A DNA stretch of 42,294 nt from FEN-1297 sp046704255. GTDB taxonomy: Bacteria; Bacteroidota; Ignavibacteria; Ignavibacteriales; Ignavibacteriaceae. A model generated the notes under the pieces. The model did not search any database and was not told the origin of the DNA. It was given only the letters and a program-made list of their open reading frames with translations. The position numbers and the translations under genes were made by a program. This document shows, in pieces, positions 1 to 8,860 of the stretch. Each line of letters begins with the position of its first letter. Within the stretch, counting starts at the first letter, position 1. The DNA is taken from assembly GCA_046704255.1 (NCBI GenBank), contig JBJKSH010000046.1:1-42294 (forward strand), written 5' to 3'.

Positions 1-38
1 AGCAGCCAAACTGTGCATATAAGGCAAGACGGGATGAC

Positions 39-2291
39 ATGGATAACGAATTGAAATTCCTCAAAGTTTTACTATTTTGTTTAATAGCCTTTACAGTTAA
101 GTCGGCTGAAAAACCAACCACCAATATAGTTCCGCTAATTCCGCTGCCCCGGAGTGTTCAATGGTATAATACAAATTTTTTGCTATCGAATAAAACGGTT
201 ATTATTGATAAAGGTGATACTTTAGAAAGTTATTTTAGTAATAAGATAAAAGAATTTACCGGATTAAATATTCAAACAGGATCCGGAAGTAAAGCTTCCG
301 ATAAAATTATTCTTAAGATCGACAAATCACTTAACCAATCAAATAAAGAGTTTTATAAACTTATTATCTCAAAACATACAGCGGTTTTTACCGCACCGTT
401 TGAAGAAGGGTTGTTTAGAGGGATGCAAACTTTTTTTCAGCTTATACCCGCTTCTGCAAAATTAAAAAAAGATGGTAGACCGGTTAAAATTCCTTCATGC
501 AAAATTTGGGACAAACCTAAATTTAAATGGCGCGGATTAAACCTTGATTGTGTTCGTCACTTTATGACTAAGGATTTTATTTTACGCTATATTGATATTC
601 TTGCCTATTATAAATTTAATGTTCTTCATCTTCATTTGACGGACGACCAGGGATGGAGAATTCAGATAAAAAAATATCCGAAATTAACATCCGTTGGTGC
701 ATGGCGAAAAGAAGCCGACGGTTCAATTTACGGAGGTTTTTATACACAGAAAGATATTAAAGAAATTGTTGCTTATGCTAAAAGCCGGTTTATTACTGTG
801 GTCCCGGAAATTGAAATGCCGGGACATTGCCAGGCTTCTCTAGCTGCTTACCCAGAAAATTCCTGTACAGGCGGTCCATTCAAAGTAGCAACTACCTGGG
901 GAGTAATGAAAAATATTTATTGCCCGGACGATTCAACTTTTTATTTCCTCGAAAATGTTCTTAATGAGGTTGTAAAATTATTTCCCGGCAAATATATTCA
1001 TATAGGAGGAGATGAAGTACCGAAAGATCAATGGGAATCATCTGCAAGTTGTCAGGCACTGATTAAAGAAAAAGATTTAAAAAATGTAGAAGGGCTTCAA
1101 AGTTATTTTATAAAACGTATTGCAAAATATTTGCAATCCAAGGGAAGACAAATAATAGGATGGAATGAAATATTGGAAGGCGGATTAGCACCGGGGGCTG
1201 TTGTTGAATCATGGCAAAGTCTTAAAGGTGCAATGGAAGCTGCTAATCTGCATCATTATGTTATTTCTTCACCTGCCGCATATACATATCTAAGTTCAAG
1301 TGCCGGAGACCTCAATTTGCGGGTTGTATATTCATTTAATCCGATTCCGCCCGGTCTTCCCAAAAATGAAAGGAAATATATTCTTGGAGGAGAAGCAAGT
1401 TTGTGGTCCGAACATACACCTCAAGATAAAGTTGACTATCGTCTGTTTCCAAGACTGCTGGCTTTGTCGGAAGTGTTTTGGAGTGATCCTTCGCCTAGAA
1501 ATTATTCGAACTTCCATGCCAGAGTGCAAAATGCTTACGATGATTTAACAGCACTTGGTATTAAATATGGCCCGGAAACAAAAGCTATTACCTTTAGTTC
1601 ATCTTATTATAAAAAGGGAAGAGAATTCATAGTAAAATTAGAATCACATCAGAAAAGCTTAACAATTCGTTATACTCTTGACGGAAGTTCACCGGATTCT
1701 ACTTCATCCATATATACAAAGCCTGTTAAGATTAAAAATACTTTAAGTTTAATTGCAGCAGCTTTTCGTAATAATCAATTTGTTGGGAACCAAATAAATT
1801 TATCTTTTGATTTCCATAAAGAATTAAATTCAAAAATAACTCTAATCAGCAAATATGACCCGCGTTACCGTGGAGGAGGAAATAATGCTTTAATTGACGG
1901 AATAAGAGGGACCAAAAATCTTCATGACGGTTTGTGGCAGGGATATCAGGGAAAGGATTTTGAAGGAATAATTGATTTGGGAAAAGTTGAAAGTATTTCG
2001 CAAGTTACTCCAAGATTTATGTTGAATACAGCTTCATGGATTTTTCTTCCTGTAAAAGTAATTGTTTCCTTATCTAAAAACGGGCATAATTATTTTGATA
2101 AAAAAACGGTTGTAAATAATATACCTCAGAGAAATTCACAAATTATACTTAAAGATTTTCCGGTAAAGTTTAAAAATAAAAAAGCAAGATATATAAAGGT
2201 TAAAGCTGTAAGTATAAAAATATGTCCTCCATGGCATCCCGGAGCCGGGCAGAAGGCCTGGTTATTCATTGATGAAATAGAGGTGGAGTAG
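39..2291 (+). CDS. Secreted beta-N-acetylhexosaminidase, GH20 family
   Basis: This enzyme would remove terminal GlcNAc or GalNAc from chitin, glycoprotein or peptidoglycan fragments in the periplasm or outside the cell. The N-terminus has a basic stretch followed by a hydrophobic core (VLLFCLIAFTV), consistent with a signal peptide cleaved after KSA. The GH20 catalytic barrel follows (about residues 160-500), with HLHLTDDQGW, the hallmark HIGGDE motif in which D325-E326 are the polarising Asp and the acid/base Glu, and the later GWNEIL and GGEASLWSE motifs. The last 220 residues look like a chitobiase C-terminal domain (TLDGSSPDS) followed by a discoidin-like beta-sandwich. The frame is open back to the window edge, so an upstream start cannot be excluded, but the signal peptide favours this ATG. 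No strong Shine-Dalgarno precedes it. Known: GH20 uses substrate-assisted catalysis. Inferred: glycan scavenging. Confidence 0.93.
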   Translation: MDNELKFLKVLLFCLIAFTVKSAEKPTTNIVPLIPLPRSVQWYNTNFLLSNKTVIIDKGDTLESYFSNKIKEFTGLNIQTGSGSKASDKIILKIDKSLNQSNKEFYKLIISKHTAVFTAPFEEGLFRGMQTFFQLIPASAKLKKDGRPVKIPSCKIWDKPKFKWRGLNLDCVRHFMTKDFILRYIDILAYYKFNVLHLHLTDDQGWRIQIKKYPKLTSVGAWRKEADGSIYGGFYTQKDIKEIVAYAKSRFITVVPEIEMPGHCQASLAAYPENSCTGGPFKVATTWGVMKNIYCPDDSTFYFLENVLNEVVKLFPGKYIHIGGDEVPKDQWESSASCQALIKEKDLKNVEGLQSYFIKRIAKYLQSKGRQIIGWNEILEGGLAPGAVVESWQSLKGAMEAANLHHYVISSPAAYTYLSSSAGDLNLRVVYSFNPIPPGLPKNERKYILGGEASLWSEHTPQDKVDYRLFPRLLALSEVFWSDPSPRNYSNFHARVQNAYDDLTALGIKYGPETKAITFSSSYYKKGREFIVKLESHQKSLTIRYTLDGSSPDSTSSIYTKPVKIKNTLSLIAAAFRNNQFVGNQINLSFDFHKELNSKITLISKYDPRYRGGGNNALIDGIRGTKNLHDGLWQGYQGKDFEGIIDLGKVESISQVTPRFMLNTASWIFLPVKVIVSLSKNGHNYFDKKTVVNNIPQRNSQIILKDFPVKFKNKKARYIKVKAVSIKICPPWHPGAGQKAWLFIDEIEVE

Positions 2292-2521
2292 GTTTTAACT
2301 ACAAAAAGATTTTCGATTATGACAAAGCATTATATACTCTAATGTTTCTTTGGTTTTATAGATCTATCGATACATTAAAATTCATTGGAAATTATTATAT
2401 TAAAAACTTATTTCCGGGCAATTAGTTTTCATAATGTTTAAAATCATTTAATGATAGTAATAAGTTTAAGGTAATACGTAAACATTCCAATGTATCATAT
2501 TTCCTAATGAAGGAGTAAATA
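2292..2521. other. Intergenic region upstream of the BNR protein
   Basis: AT-rich spacer without a coding frame I would support. A possible weak promoter reads TTA (2438-2440), 20 nt, then TAAGTTTA (2461-2468). It resembles the TTG-N20-TAnnTTT pattern seen elsewhere in the window but lacks the G of the upstream element. An AAGGAG-like ribosome binding site lies at about 2509-2514, ahead of the ATG at 2522. Confidence 0.35.
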
Positions 2522-5500
2522 ATGAACCGGTTTAATATACTTAAGCTTTTGTCGGCAGCGTTTGTATTATTTTTATTATTGGCTTTTGTATTCCCGCAAA
2601 ATTTTGGAACCGACACTTCTAATACTTCGGTAATATCCGATAGTTCATCTAACGGGATGCGGTGGAGGCTTGTAGGGCCATTCCGTGCCGGGCGTGCACT
2701 TGCAGCATCAGGAGTTCCGTCGCAGCCGTCAACATTTTATTTCGGCTCGGTGGACGGCGGAGTGTGGAAATCTACCAATGCGGGACTAACATGGGATCCA
2801 ATTTCCGACGGTCAAATGAATCCTTCTATTGGTGCACTTGCCGTTGCAGCCTCTAATCCTAATATAATTTATGTAGGAACGGGCGAAGCAGATATGCGCT
2901 CCGATATTACTTATGGTGACGGCATTTATAAATCTACCGATGCAGGAAAACATTGGCAGCACCTCGGTTTGGAAGATACCCGGCACATTGGTAAAATTCT
3001 TATTGATCCTAAAAACCCAAATATAGTTTTGGCTGCAGCATTAGGACATGCGTATGCACCAAATAATGAGCGCGGAGTTTTTAGAACAACTAACGGCGGT
3101 AAAACCTGGGAGAAGGTTTTATATAAAAATAATAAAACCGGTGCAATTGATCTTTCATGGGATACCGGAAACCCGGATGTTGTTTATGCTTCTTTATGGC
3201 AGGCTTACAGAACTCCATGGAGCCAGTACCCGCCTGAAGAAGGTTACGATAGTAATATTTATAAATCTACCGACGATGGTAAAACGTGGAAAGAAATTTC
3301 TGGCAGCGGACTTCCGGCCGGTTCTTTCGGCCGTATAGGTTTATCTGTTGTTCACAGCTCTAACGGTGAAAAAGTTTATGCACTTATCCAGGCGCTTAAA
3401 AAAGGTTCCGGACTTTATTATTCTGCCGACGGCGGAATGCACTGGCAGCTAAAAAGTAATAACCCGCAAATTATTACTCGAATGTGGTACTTCGGAAGAA
3501 TTTTTGTTGACCCGAAGAATCCGGATAATATTTTTATTCCTAACAGATCAATCTTCAAATCCACCGACGGCGGAAAAACTTTTACGGCAATAAAGGGTTC
3601 TCCGGGAGGCGACGATTACCATTACTTGTGGATCGATCCGCAGAATGATAATCATTTAATTGAAGCAAGCGATCAGGGGACGTGCGTTAGTCTTGACGGC
3701 GGAAAAACCTGGAGCAGCTGGTACAATCAGCCTACCGCACAATTTTATCATGTTGCTGTTAATAATGAATTCCCTTATAGAATTTACGGGGCTCAACAGG
3801 ACTGCGGCAGCGTTTCAATTACAAGCAGAAGCGATTACGGCGAAATTACTTTTAGAGATTGGCATTCTGTAAATGCCGGCGAAAGCGGTTATATAGCGCC
3901 GGACCCCGCCTATCCTAATATAATATACGGCGGAGATACTTACGGAGGCTTATCCCGTTTCAATAGAATAACGGGGCAAACTCAAAATATTTCTCCTTCT
4001 TTGTTAGCACAATTCGGCGAACCAATTTCAAAACAAAAATATAGATTTACCTGGACATCCCCGATCATCTTCGATCCGTATAATCATAACAGCTTATATT
4101 TCGGGGCTCAGGTTCTTCTTAATACAAAAGACGGAGGGCTGCACTGGACAAAGATAAGCCCGGATTTAACAAGAGCAGGTTTATCTAATGTAAATACTCT
4201 GCAAAATGAAAAAGGCAGCGGAAATACAGTGGCAGATTCGGAATCTTTACATATTGGCTGGGGAGTTATTTATTCTATTGCTGTTTCGCCTGTTAAAGCC
4301 GGTATTATTTGGGTTGGCACGGATGACGGTCTAATTCAATTAACTAAAGATTACGGTAAACATTGGCAGAATGTTACTCCGCCTGCAATAACTCCATGGA
4401 GTAAAATTAGTATTCTGGAAGCATCTCCGTTCAATTCCGCAACTGTTTATGCAGCTGTGGATAGGCACAGGCTGAATGATTTTACTCCTTATATTTATCG
4501 TACAACGGACTTCGGTAAACATTGGTTGGAAATTAATAAAGGTATTGCTAAAAATTCTTTTGTTCGTGTTGTACGTGCAGACCCATTTAAAAAAGGTTTA
4601 CTTTATGCAGGTACCGAGGAAGGTGTTTACGTTTCATTCAACGACGGCGAAAACTGGCAGCCTCTTCAGTTGAATTTGCCGGCTGTATCTGTAAGAGATT
4701 TAGCTGTTCACGATAATGATTTAATTGCCGCTACACACGGCAGAGCATTCTGGGTGCTGGATGATATTACTCCGTTAAGACAAATGAACGAAAAGATTCT
4801 AAATGAACAGGCATACCTTTTTAGACCTGAAATTGCAATTCGGATAAGAAGAAGTGAAAGCCATGATACGCCTCTCCCTCCTGAAATACCACACGGAGAA
4901 AATCCTCCTGCCGGTGCAATTATAAATTATTATTTGAATTCACAAGTGCAAAGTCCGGTAGTCTTAAAAATATTAGATCAAAAAGGAAACCTTGTCCGCA
5001 GTTTTTCCAGCATCGATAAGCCAACTATGCCTTTGCAGCAGCCGTATTTTATGACGTGGTGGCTGCCTAAATTTAAACCGCTTACTACCAAAGCCGGTTT
5101 AAATCGTTTTGTTTGGAATCTGCGTTATGCTTCACCCCCAACAAAATATTATTATTACAGTATTGCCGCAATTGCCGGTAAAGGAACCGTTAGAGAACCG
5201 CAAGGTCCTATGGTATTGCCCGGCAGATATACTGTTAAGCTTTTTGTTAACGGAAAGGCTTATACACAAACCTTAACCGTAAAAATGGATCCGAGAGTTA
5301 AGGTTACTAACAAAGCATTAAATGATCAATTGAATTTAGCAGTAAAAATTTGGAATGCTTCTTCCCGGCAATTTAACCTGGCAAACTTAATAGATACAGT
5401 TGATGCTCAATTAAAAATCCTTGTACAAAACCAAAAAATTAATGAAGAATTAAAATCTAATATAAAAGCTGCTGCCGGTAAGGTTGGTAAACTGGATATG

Positions 5501-5737
5501 ACTATTAACAGAATAGGTTTTGCGGGTCTGGAAGGTTCTGTGCTTAGTGCAGACCGTGAACCAGCGCAGCAGATGGTAACTTCCTATAACACCTTAAATG
5601 AAAAATTCATAAATGTAAAAAAAGAATGGTCGGCTTTAAGAATGAATGACTTGAGAAAGCTGGATGAATTATTAAATAAAAGCGGTGTTGAAGAATTAAA
5701 GTTTCCGGTTGTAAAAGAAAAAGAAATAACTTTTTAA
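2522..5737 (+). CDS. Secreted VPS10/sortilin-like BNR (Asp-box) beta-propeller protein
   Basis: A 1071-residue exported protein with an N-terminal hydrophobic segment (FVLFLLLAFVF). About residues 40-750 are built from repeated Asp-box motifs of the form S-x-D-x-G-x-T-W. Readable copies include STNAGLTW, STDAGKHW, TTNGGKTW, STDDGKTW, SADGGMHW, STDGGKTF, SLDGGKTW, TKDGGLHW, TKDYGKHW and TTDFGKHW, indicating one or two multi-bladed propellers. The C-terminal 300 residues contain a beta-rich region (NRFVWNLRY, VLPGRYTVKL) and a helical tail. The family is often labelled 'glycosyl hydrolase' because Asp boxes also occur in sialidases, but no sialidase active site (the arginine triad) is evident. 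A binding or scaffolding role outside the cell is more cautious. The start is backed by a good AAGGAG site. It lies beside the GH20 gene but 230 nt away, so co-transcription is uncertain. Confidence 0.85.
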   Translation: MNRFNILKLLSAAFVLFLLLAFVFPQNFGTDTSNTSVISDSSSNGMRWRLVGPFRAGRALAASGVPSQPSTFYFGSVDGGVWKSTNAGLTWDPISDGQMNPSIGALAVAASNPNIIYVGTGEADMRSDITYGDGIYKSTDAGKHWQHLGLEDTRHIGKILIDPKNPNIVLAAALGHAYAPNNERGVFRTTNGGKTWEKVLYKNNKTGAIDLSWDTGNPDVVYASLWQAYRTPWSQYPPEEGYDSNIYKSTDDGKTWKEISGSGLPAGSFGRIGLSVVHSSNGEKVYALIQALKKGSGLYYSADGGMHWQLKSNNPQIITRMWYFGRIFVDPKNPDNIFIPNRSIFKSTDGGKTFTAIKGSPGGDDYHYLWIDPQNDNHLIEASDQGTCVSLDGGKTWSSWYNQPTAQFYHVAVNNEFPYRIYGAQQDCGSVSITSRSDYGEITFRDWHSVNAGESGYIAPDPAYPNIIYGGDTYGGLSRFNRITGQTQNISPSLLAQFGEPISKQKYRFTWTSPIIFDPYNHNSLYFGAQVLLNTKDGGLHWTKISPDLTRAGLSNVNTLQNEKGSGNTVADSESLHIGWGVIYSIAVSPVKAGIIWVGTDDGLIQLTKDYGKHWQNVTPPAITPWSKISILEASPFNSATVYAAVDRHRLNDFTPYIYRTTDFGKHWLEINKGIAKNSFVRVVRADPFKKGLLYAGTEEGVYVSFNDGENWQPLQLNLPAVSVRDLAVHDNDLIAATHGRAFWVLDDITPLRQMNEKILNEQAYLFRPEIAIRIRRSESHDTPLPPEIPHGENPPAGAIINYYLNSQVQSPVVLKILDQKGNLVRSFSSIDKPTMPLQQPYFMTWWLPKFKPLTTKAGLNRFVWNLRYASPPTKYYYYSIAAIAGKGTVREPQGPMVLPGRYTVKLFVNGKAYTQTLTVKMDPRVKVTNKALNDQLNLAVKIWNASSRQFNLANLIDTVDAQLKILVQNQKINEELKSNIKAAAGKVGKLDMTINRIGFAGLEGSVLSADREPAQQMVTSYNTLNEKFINVKKEWSALRMNDLRKLDELLNKSGVEELKFPVVKEKEITF

Positions 5738-6038
5738 TTACTGAAGCGAAGAACAATTCTCCCTGATTTTAGCTGAGCTAAAATCTATCCCTCCTTACTA
5801 AGGAAGGACTTTTTTAAATTACACTTACAACTAAGTAGAGTGTTAAGAAAATCGGAAGTAAGTTAAGGAAGTCTTCCTTTGAATTAAAGGGAGACAGTTC
5901 CGGATAAGCCGGAACAGGGGGATTTACCTCGCCGGATAAACTGTAATTCGGACACAATATAAGAATGCCAAACAAAAACACATTTAGGGAAATATATTAT
6001 TATTTTTCTATCAAACCTTTTAAGTTTTTATCAATATA
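5738..6038. repeat. Convergent intergenic region with several hairpins
   Basis: This 301-nt gap between two convergent genes has no ORF but several hairpins. ATTTTAGC-TGA-GCTAAAAT spans 5766-5784. TCCTT-ACT-AAGGA spans 5792-5804 and is followed by a T run. The palindrome-like AAGGAAGTCTTCCTT lies near 5865-5879. GTTCCGG-ATAAG-CCGGAAC spans 5897-5915, just before a run of G. CCCTCCTT/AAGGAAGG-type sequence is shared loosely with 10508-10565. This looks like degraded interspersed intergenic palindromes, parts of which may terminate transcription. Confidence 0.5.
5790..5815 (+). terminator. Possible rho-independent terminator of the BNR gene
   Basis: A short stem TCCTT-ACT-AAGGA (5792-5804) lies about 55 nt after the stop codon. 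It is followed by GGAC and a run of six T at 5810-5815. The stem is only five base pairs, so this is tentative. Confidence 0.35.
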
Positions 6039-7727
6039 CTATTTGAGTAACACAAACTTTTTTGTTTGAGTGAAATTGCCTGCTATAATTCTGTAGTAAT
6101 AAACACCGCTTGCGAGTTTACTGCAATTAAAAATTATTTTATGTGTTCCTGCCTGTATTTTACCATTTACCAGCGTCCGAACTTTTTTACCGGTTATATC
6201 AAAAACTACAATCTTAACTAATCCGGATGCTGGAATACTATATTCGATTGTAGTAGTAGGATTAAAAGGATTGGGATAGTTTTGAAGCAGAGAATAACTT
6301 AAATCTTTTTTACGGCTTTCTGCCGTGACGGATGTTATTATAATTGAAGTTTCATTGCTATAATTCGACTCCGCCGAATCATTAAACGCAATCACTCTGT
6401 AAACATAGTTTCCGCCGTAAGAAACAGTATCGTTGTAGTAAGTTTGATTAGCCGGAACTGTTCCTGCTGCTGCAAAAATATTTGTTGAATCTTTTCTCTG
6501 TATTAAAAAGCCTGTTTCGTTATTTGAATTGTCTTTCCATGTTAAGTTAATTTTATTGCTGCCGGAAATCGAACCGCTTAAGTTAGAAGGAGCGGCAATT
6601 GCCGGGACAAATTCATAAATATTATTATCCATTGCGCCTATATAAAGTTCGCCGTTCATATCTTCACCGAAAGAATAAATTTGAGACGGAACATTCGCCG
6701 CAATTGCGTTGGAACTGTCCTGTAATTGAAGCTGCCAAACGTTTCCCGTACAATAATCTCCGTATATATATTTGCCTCTTAGCTCCGGCCTTCTCTTGCC
6801 TCTGTATACATATCCGCCGATGATTGCACAGTTGCCGTTTGTATGACCGTATTCAAAAACAGGGAATATGAAATTGCCTCCGCTGCAATTAGTGTTGTAT
6901 GGATGAAAACCTTCATAACAATTCCAGCCGTAATTTCCCCCGTTTTTAATTAAATCGATTTCTTCCCAAGCATTTTGTCCAACGTCTCCGCACCAAAGGT
7001 AACCGGTAACCGGATCAAAATTGAAGCGCCAAGGGTTACGAAGTCCGTAAGCATAAATTTCCTGCCTAAATCCGGAAGTATTTTGAAAGAAAGGATTGCC
7101 GGAAGGAATTCCGTAATTCAATCCGTTTGAAGGATGATCAACATCTATTCTTAAAATTTTTCCCAGAAGTATAGAAAGATTTTGCCCATGACCGTCAGGA
7201 TCACCTTCAGGGCCTCCGTCTCCCATACCAATATAAAGATATCCGTCGCTTCCAAAATTAAGCTGCCCGCCTTTATGCCAAATACTGTATGGCTGTGCTA
7301 TAGTTAAGAGGATTTCTTCGCTGCTATTTAATGCGCTATCCGGATTGCTTCGGCTTACCTGAAATCTAGCAATGACTGTTCTCAACGGATTATTGGCAAC
7401 GTAATCAACATAAAAATAGCCGTTGCTTTTATATTCCGGATGAAATGCCAGGCCAAGCAAACCGCATTCATCTTTATTGAAATACACACTGTCGCTTATG
7501 TCTAAAAAAGTTTTATCCGAGGCAACATTCCTGTTATTTTCAAAAACCTTTATAATACCGGATTGTTCAACGACAAAGATCCTGTCGGTACCGTCGCCGG
7601 GTGAGTAAATACCGACAGGGTAATAAAAAGTTAAGTTGGGAAATGCATTCTGTAATTTGAATTGACCAAAGGAAACTGATGATGAAGCAGGGAAAAGTAA
7701 CATAAAAACATAAAATAACCGTCGCAT
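6039..7727 (-). CDS. Secreted PQQ-type sugar (glucose/sorbosone) dehydrogenase with T9SS sorting domain
   Basis: Soluble-glucose-dehydrogenase-like (GSDH) protein of 562 residues. A signal peptide (FYVFMLLFPASSSVSFGQ) is followed by a six-bladed propeller over about residues 25-380. Typical pieces are GIYSPGDGTDRIFVVEQSG, ECGLLGLAFHPEYKSNGYFYV, YLYIGMGDGGPEGDP (the Ca/PQQ neighbourhood), YAYGLRNPWRF and GGYVYRG. A fibronectin-III-like domain covers about 385-465 (NKINLTWKDNSNNETGF). The last 80 residues are a type IX secretion sorting domain: NYPNPFNPTTTIEY, VFDITGKKVRTL, LASGVYYYRI and a terminal KKFVLLK. Known: proteins with this tail cross the outer membrane through the Por/T9SS system and are released or surface-anchored. 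Inferred: extracellular sugar oxidation. The natural substrate and whether PQQ is bound cannot be read from the sequence. Confidence 0.9.
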   Translation of the reverse strand: MRRLFYVFMLLFPASSSVSFGQFKLQNAFPNLTFYYPVGIYSPGDGTDRIFVVEQSGIIKVFENNRNVASDKTFLDISDSVYFNKDECGLLGLAFHPEYKSNGYFYVDYVANNPLRTVIARFQVSRSNPDSALNSSEEILLTIAQPYSIWHKGGQLNFGSDGYLYIGMGDGGPEGDPDGHGQNLSILLGKILRIDVDHPSNGLNYGIPSGNPFFQNTSGFRQEIYAYGLRNPWRFNFDPVTGYLWCGDVGQNAWEEIDLIKNGGNYGWNCYEGFHPYNTNCSGGNFIFPVFEYGHTNGNCAIIGGYVYRGKRRPELRGKYIYGDYCTGNVWQLQLQDSSNAIAANVPSQIYSFGEDMNGELYIGAMDNNIYEFVPAIAAPSNLSGSISGSNKINLTWKDNSNNETGFLIQRKDSTNIFAAAGTVPANQTYYNDTVSYGGNYVYRVIAFNDSAESNYSNETSIIITSVTAESRKKDLSYSLLQNYPNPFNPTTTIEYSIPASGLVKIVVFDITGKKVRTLVNGKIQAGTHKIIFNCSKLASGVYYYRIIAGNFTQTKKFVLLK

Positions 7728-8055
7728 ATCTTAACCTATTTACCATCGTTCATAAAAATTAACCGTATAAAAATATATAATAATTTTTGGTTCAGAATTT
7801 TGTTAGTGAACACAGACATAAAACTGGAACTTAATTGCATAACAACCAAAAAATTTATATAATTTGCCGGTTAAAAAGTTAGCGCTAATTCTCAATACTC
7901 GATACCGGATTCTCGATTTTCGGTTCTCGATTTTTAATGACGGATAGGAAATTGAGTATCCGGTATCGAACATCGGGAAAAGAGATCTATAAATATTTAT
8001 TAAGGAAGTTTAACAACACTTTTATTATTTAATCACGTTATTACAAGGAACGGTA
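7728..8055. other. Divergent intergenic region with palindrome and large inverted repeat
   Basis: This gap separates the minus-strand dehydrogenase from the plus-strand SDR gene. It contains the 10-bp palindrome TTAGCGCTAA (7879-7888) and an inverted repeat with a perfect 12-bp core (see separate entry). No ORF is supported. The SDR gene has an AAGGAA site at about 8045-8050. No confident promoter was found for either gene. Confidence 0.5.
7893..7975. repeat. Imperfect inverted repeat (stem-loop) with internal direct repeats
   Basis: The left arm at 7893-7917 and the right arm at 7951-7975 match at about 20 of 25 positions as reverse complements. The perfect core is TCGATACCGGAT (7899-7910) against ATCCGGTATCGA (7958-7969). 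The segment also repeats TTCTCGATTTT-like units (about 7910-7935). A folded RNA or DNA cruciform is possible. The element resembles other low-complexity intergenic repeats in this window but no second copy was seen. Confidence 0.55.
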
Positions 8056-8790
8056 ATGAAAACCAAAGACAACACAATTCTAATTACCGGAGGAACATCC
8101 GGTATTGGGCTGGGCTTTGCAAAAAAATTTTTAGAGCTAGGCAACAAGGTTATTATATGCGGACGCAGGGAAGACCGGCTTAAGAAAATTAAAAATGAAT
8201 TTAACGAAATTGAAACAATAATTTGTGATGTTCAGGATGAGACACAAAGAGTGCGGCTAGCTGAACAGGTGATAAAAGATTTTCCGCAAATAAATGTTCT
8301 GATAAACAATGCGGGCATACAACTCCTTTCGGATCTTAGTCACGAATTAAACATGGAAAGAATTAACAGGGAAGTTGGAATAAATTTAATTGCACCCATA
8401 CACTTAACTTCTCTTTTTGCACGGCATTTAATAAAACAAAAAGAAGCGGCAATAATAAACATTTCATCCGGGCTGGCATTTGTACCTATTGCGCCGGTTT
8501 CAATTTATTGTGCTGCAAAAGCAGCAATTCATTCTATCACACTTTCACTCCGGCATCAGCTTAAAAATACAAATGTAAAAGTATTTGAGATTGCGCCGCC
8601 TTCTGTTGATACGGAATTAGGTGCGGACAGGAGAAAAGATAAACTATCAACTCACGGCGGAATATCGGTAGATGAATTTATTGCGGAAGCAATGGAATAC
8701 CTTGAGCACGATGTTTATGAATCTGCCGTTGGCGCTGCAAAAAATATGATGGAAAAAAGGGAAGCGATGTTCTCTATGGTAAATCATTGA
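8056..8790 (+). CDS. Short-chain dehydrogenase/reductase (SDR), DltE-like
   Basis: A cytoplasmic NAD(P)-dependent oxidoreductase of 244 residues, normal for classical SDRs. The Rossmann glycine motif TGGTSGIG lies at about residues 12-19, CGRREDR at the end of beta-2 suggests NADPH preference, the NNAG motif follows at about 88-91, and the catalytic set is S138, Y151 and K155 (SIYCAAK). The C-terminal part (EIAPPSVDTELG) is the usual PxxxxT loop region. The sequence most resembles the DltE/YbbO-like subgroup, but the substrate cannot be assigned. It stands alone on the plus strand, 70 nt from a convergent neighbour. The start ATG has an AAGGAA site a few bases upstream. Confidence 0.9.
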   Translation: MKTKDNTILITGGTSGIGLGFAKKFLELGNKVIICGRREDRLKKIKNEFNEIETIICDVQDETQRVRLAEQVIKDFPQINVLINNAGIQLLSDLSHELNMERINREVGINLIAPIHLTSLFARHLIKQKEAAIINISSGLAFVPIAPVSIYCAAKAAIHSITLSLRHQLKNTNVKVFEIAPPSVDTELGADRRKDKLSTHGGISVDEFIAEAMEYLEHDVYESAVGAAKNMMEKREAMFSMVNH

Positions 8791-8860
8791 GTCAACCTAG
8801 ATATAATCATTCCCCGGGATATTGATGTGGTAGAATTCCGCATCTGAGTAATGAGTGCTG

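Noticed and set aside
2522..5737. Sialidase function for the BNR protein.
   Set aside because: Asp boxes alone are structural; the arginine triad and FRIP-like motif of sialidases are not apparent.
5735..5748. The 14-mer TAATTACTGAAGCG occurs here and again at 41374-41387, after the BNR gene and after lgt.
   Set aside because: A 14-base match is expected about once or more by chance in 42 kb of AT-rich sequence, and the flanks do not match.
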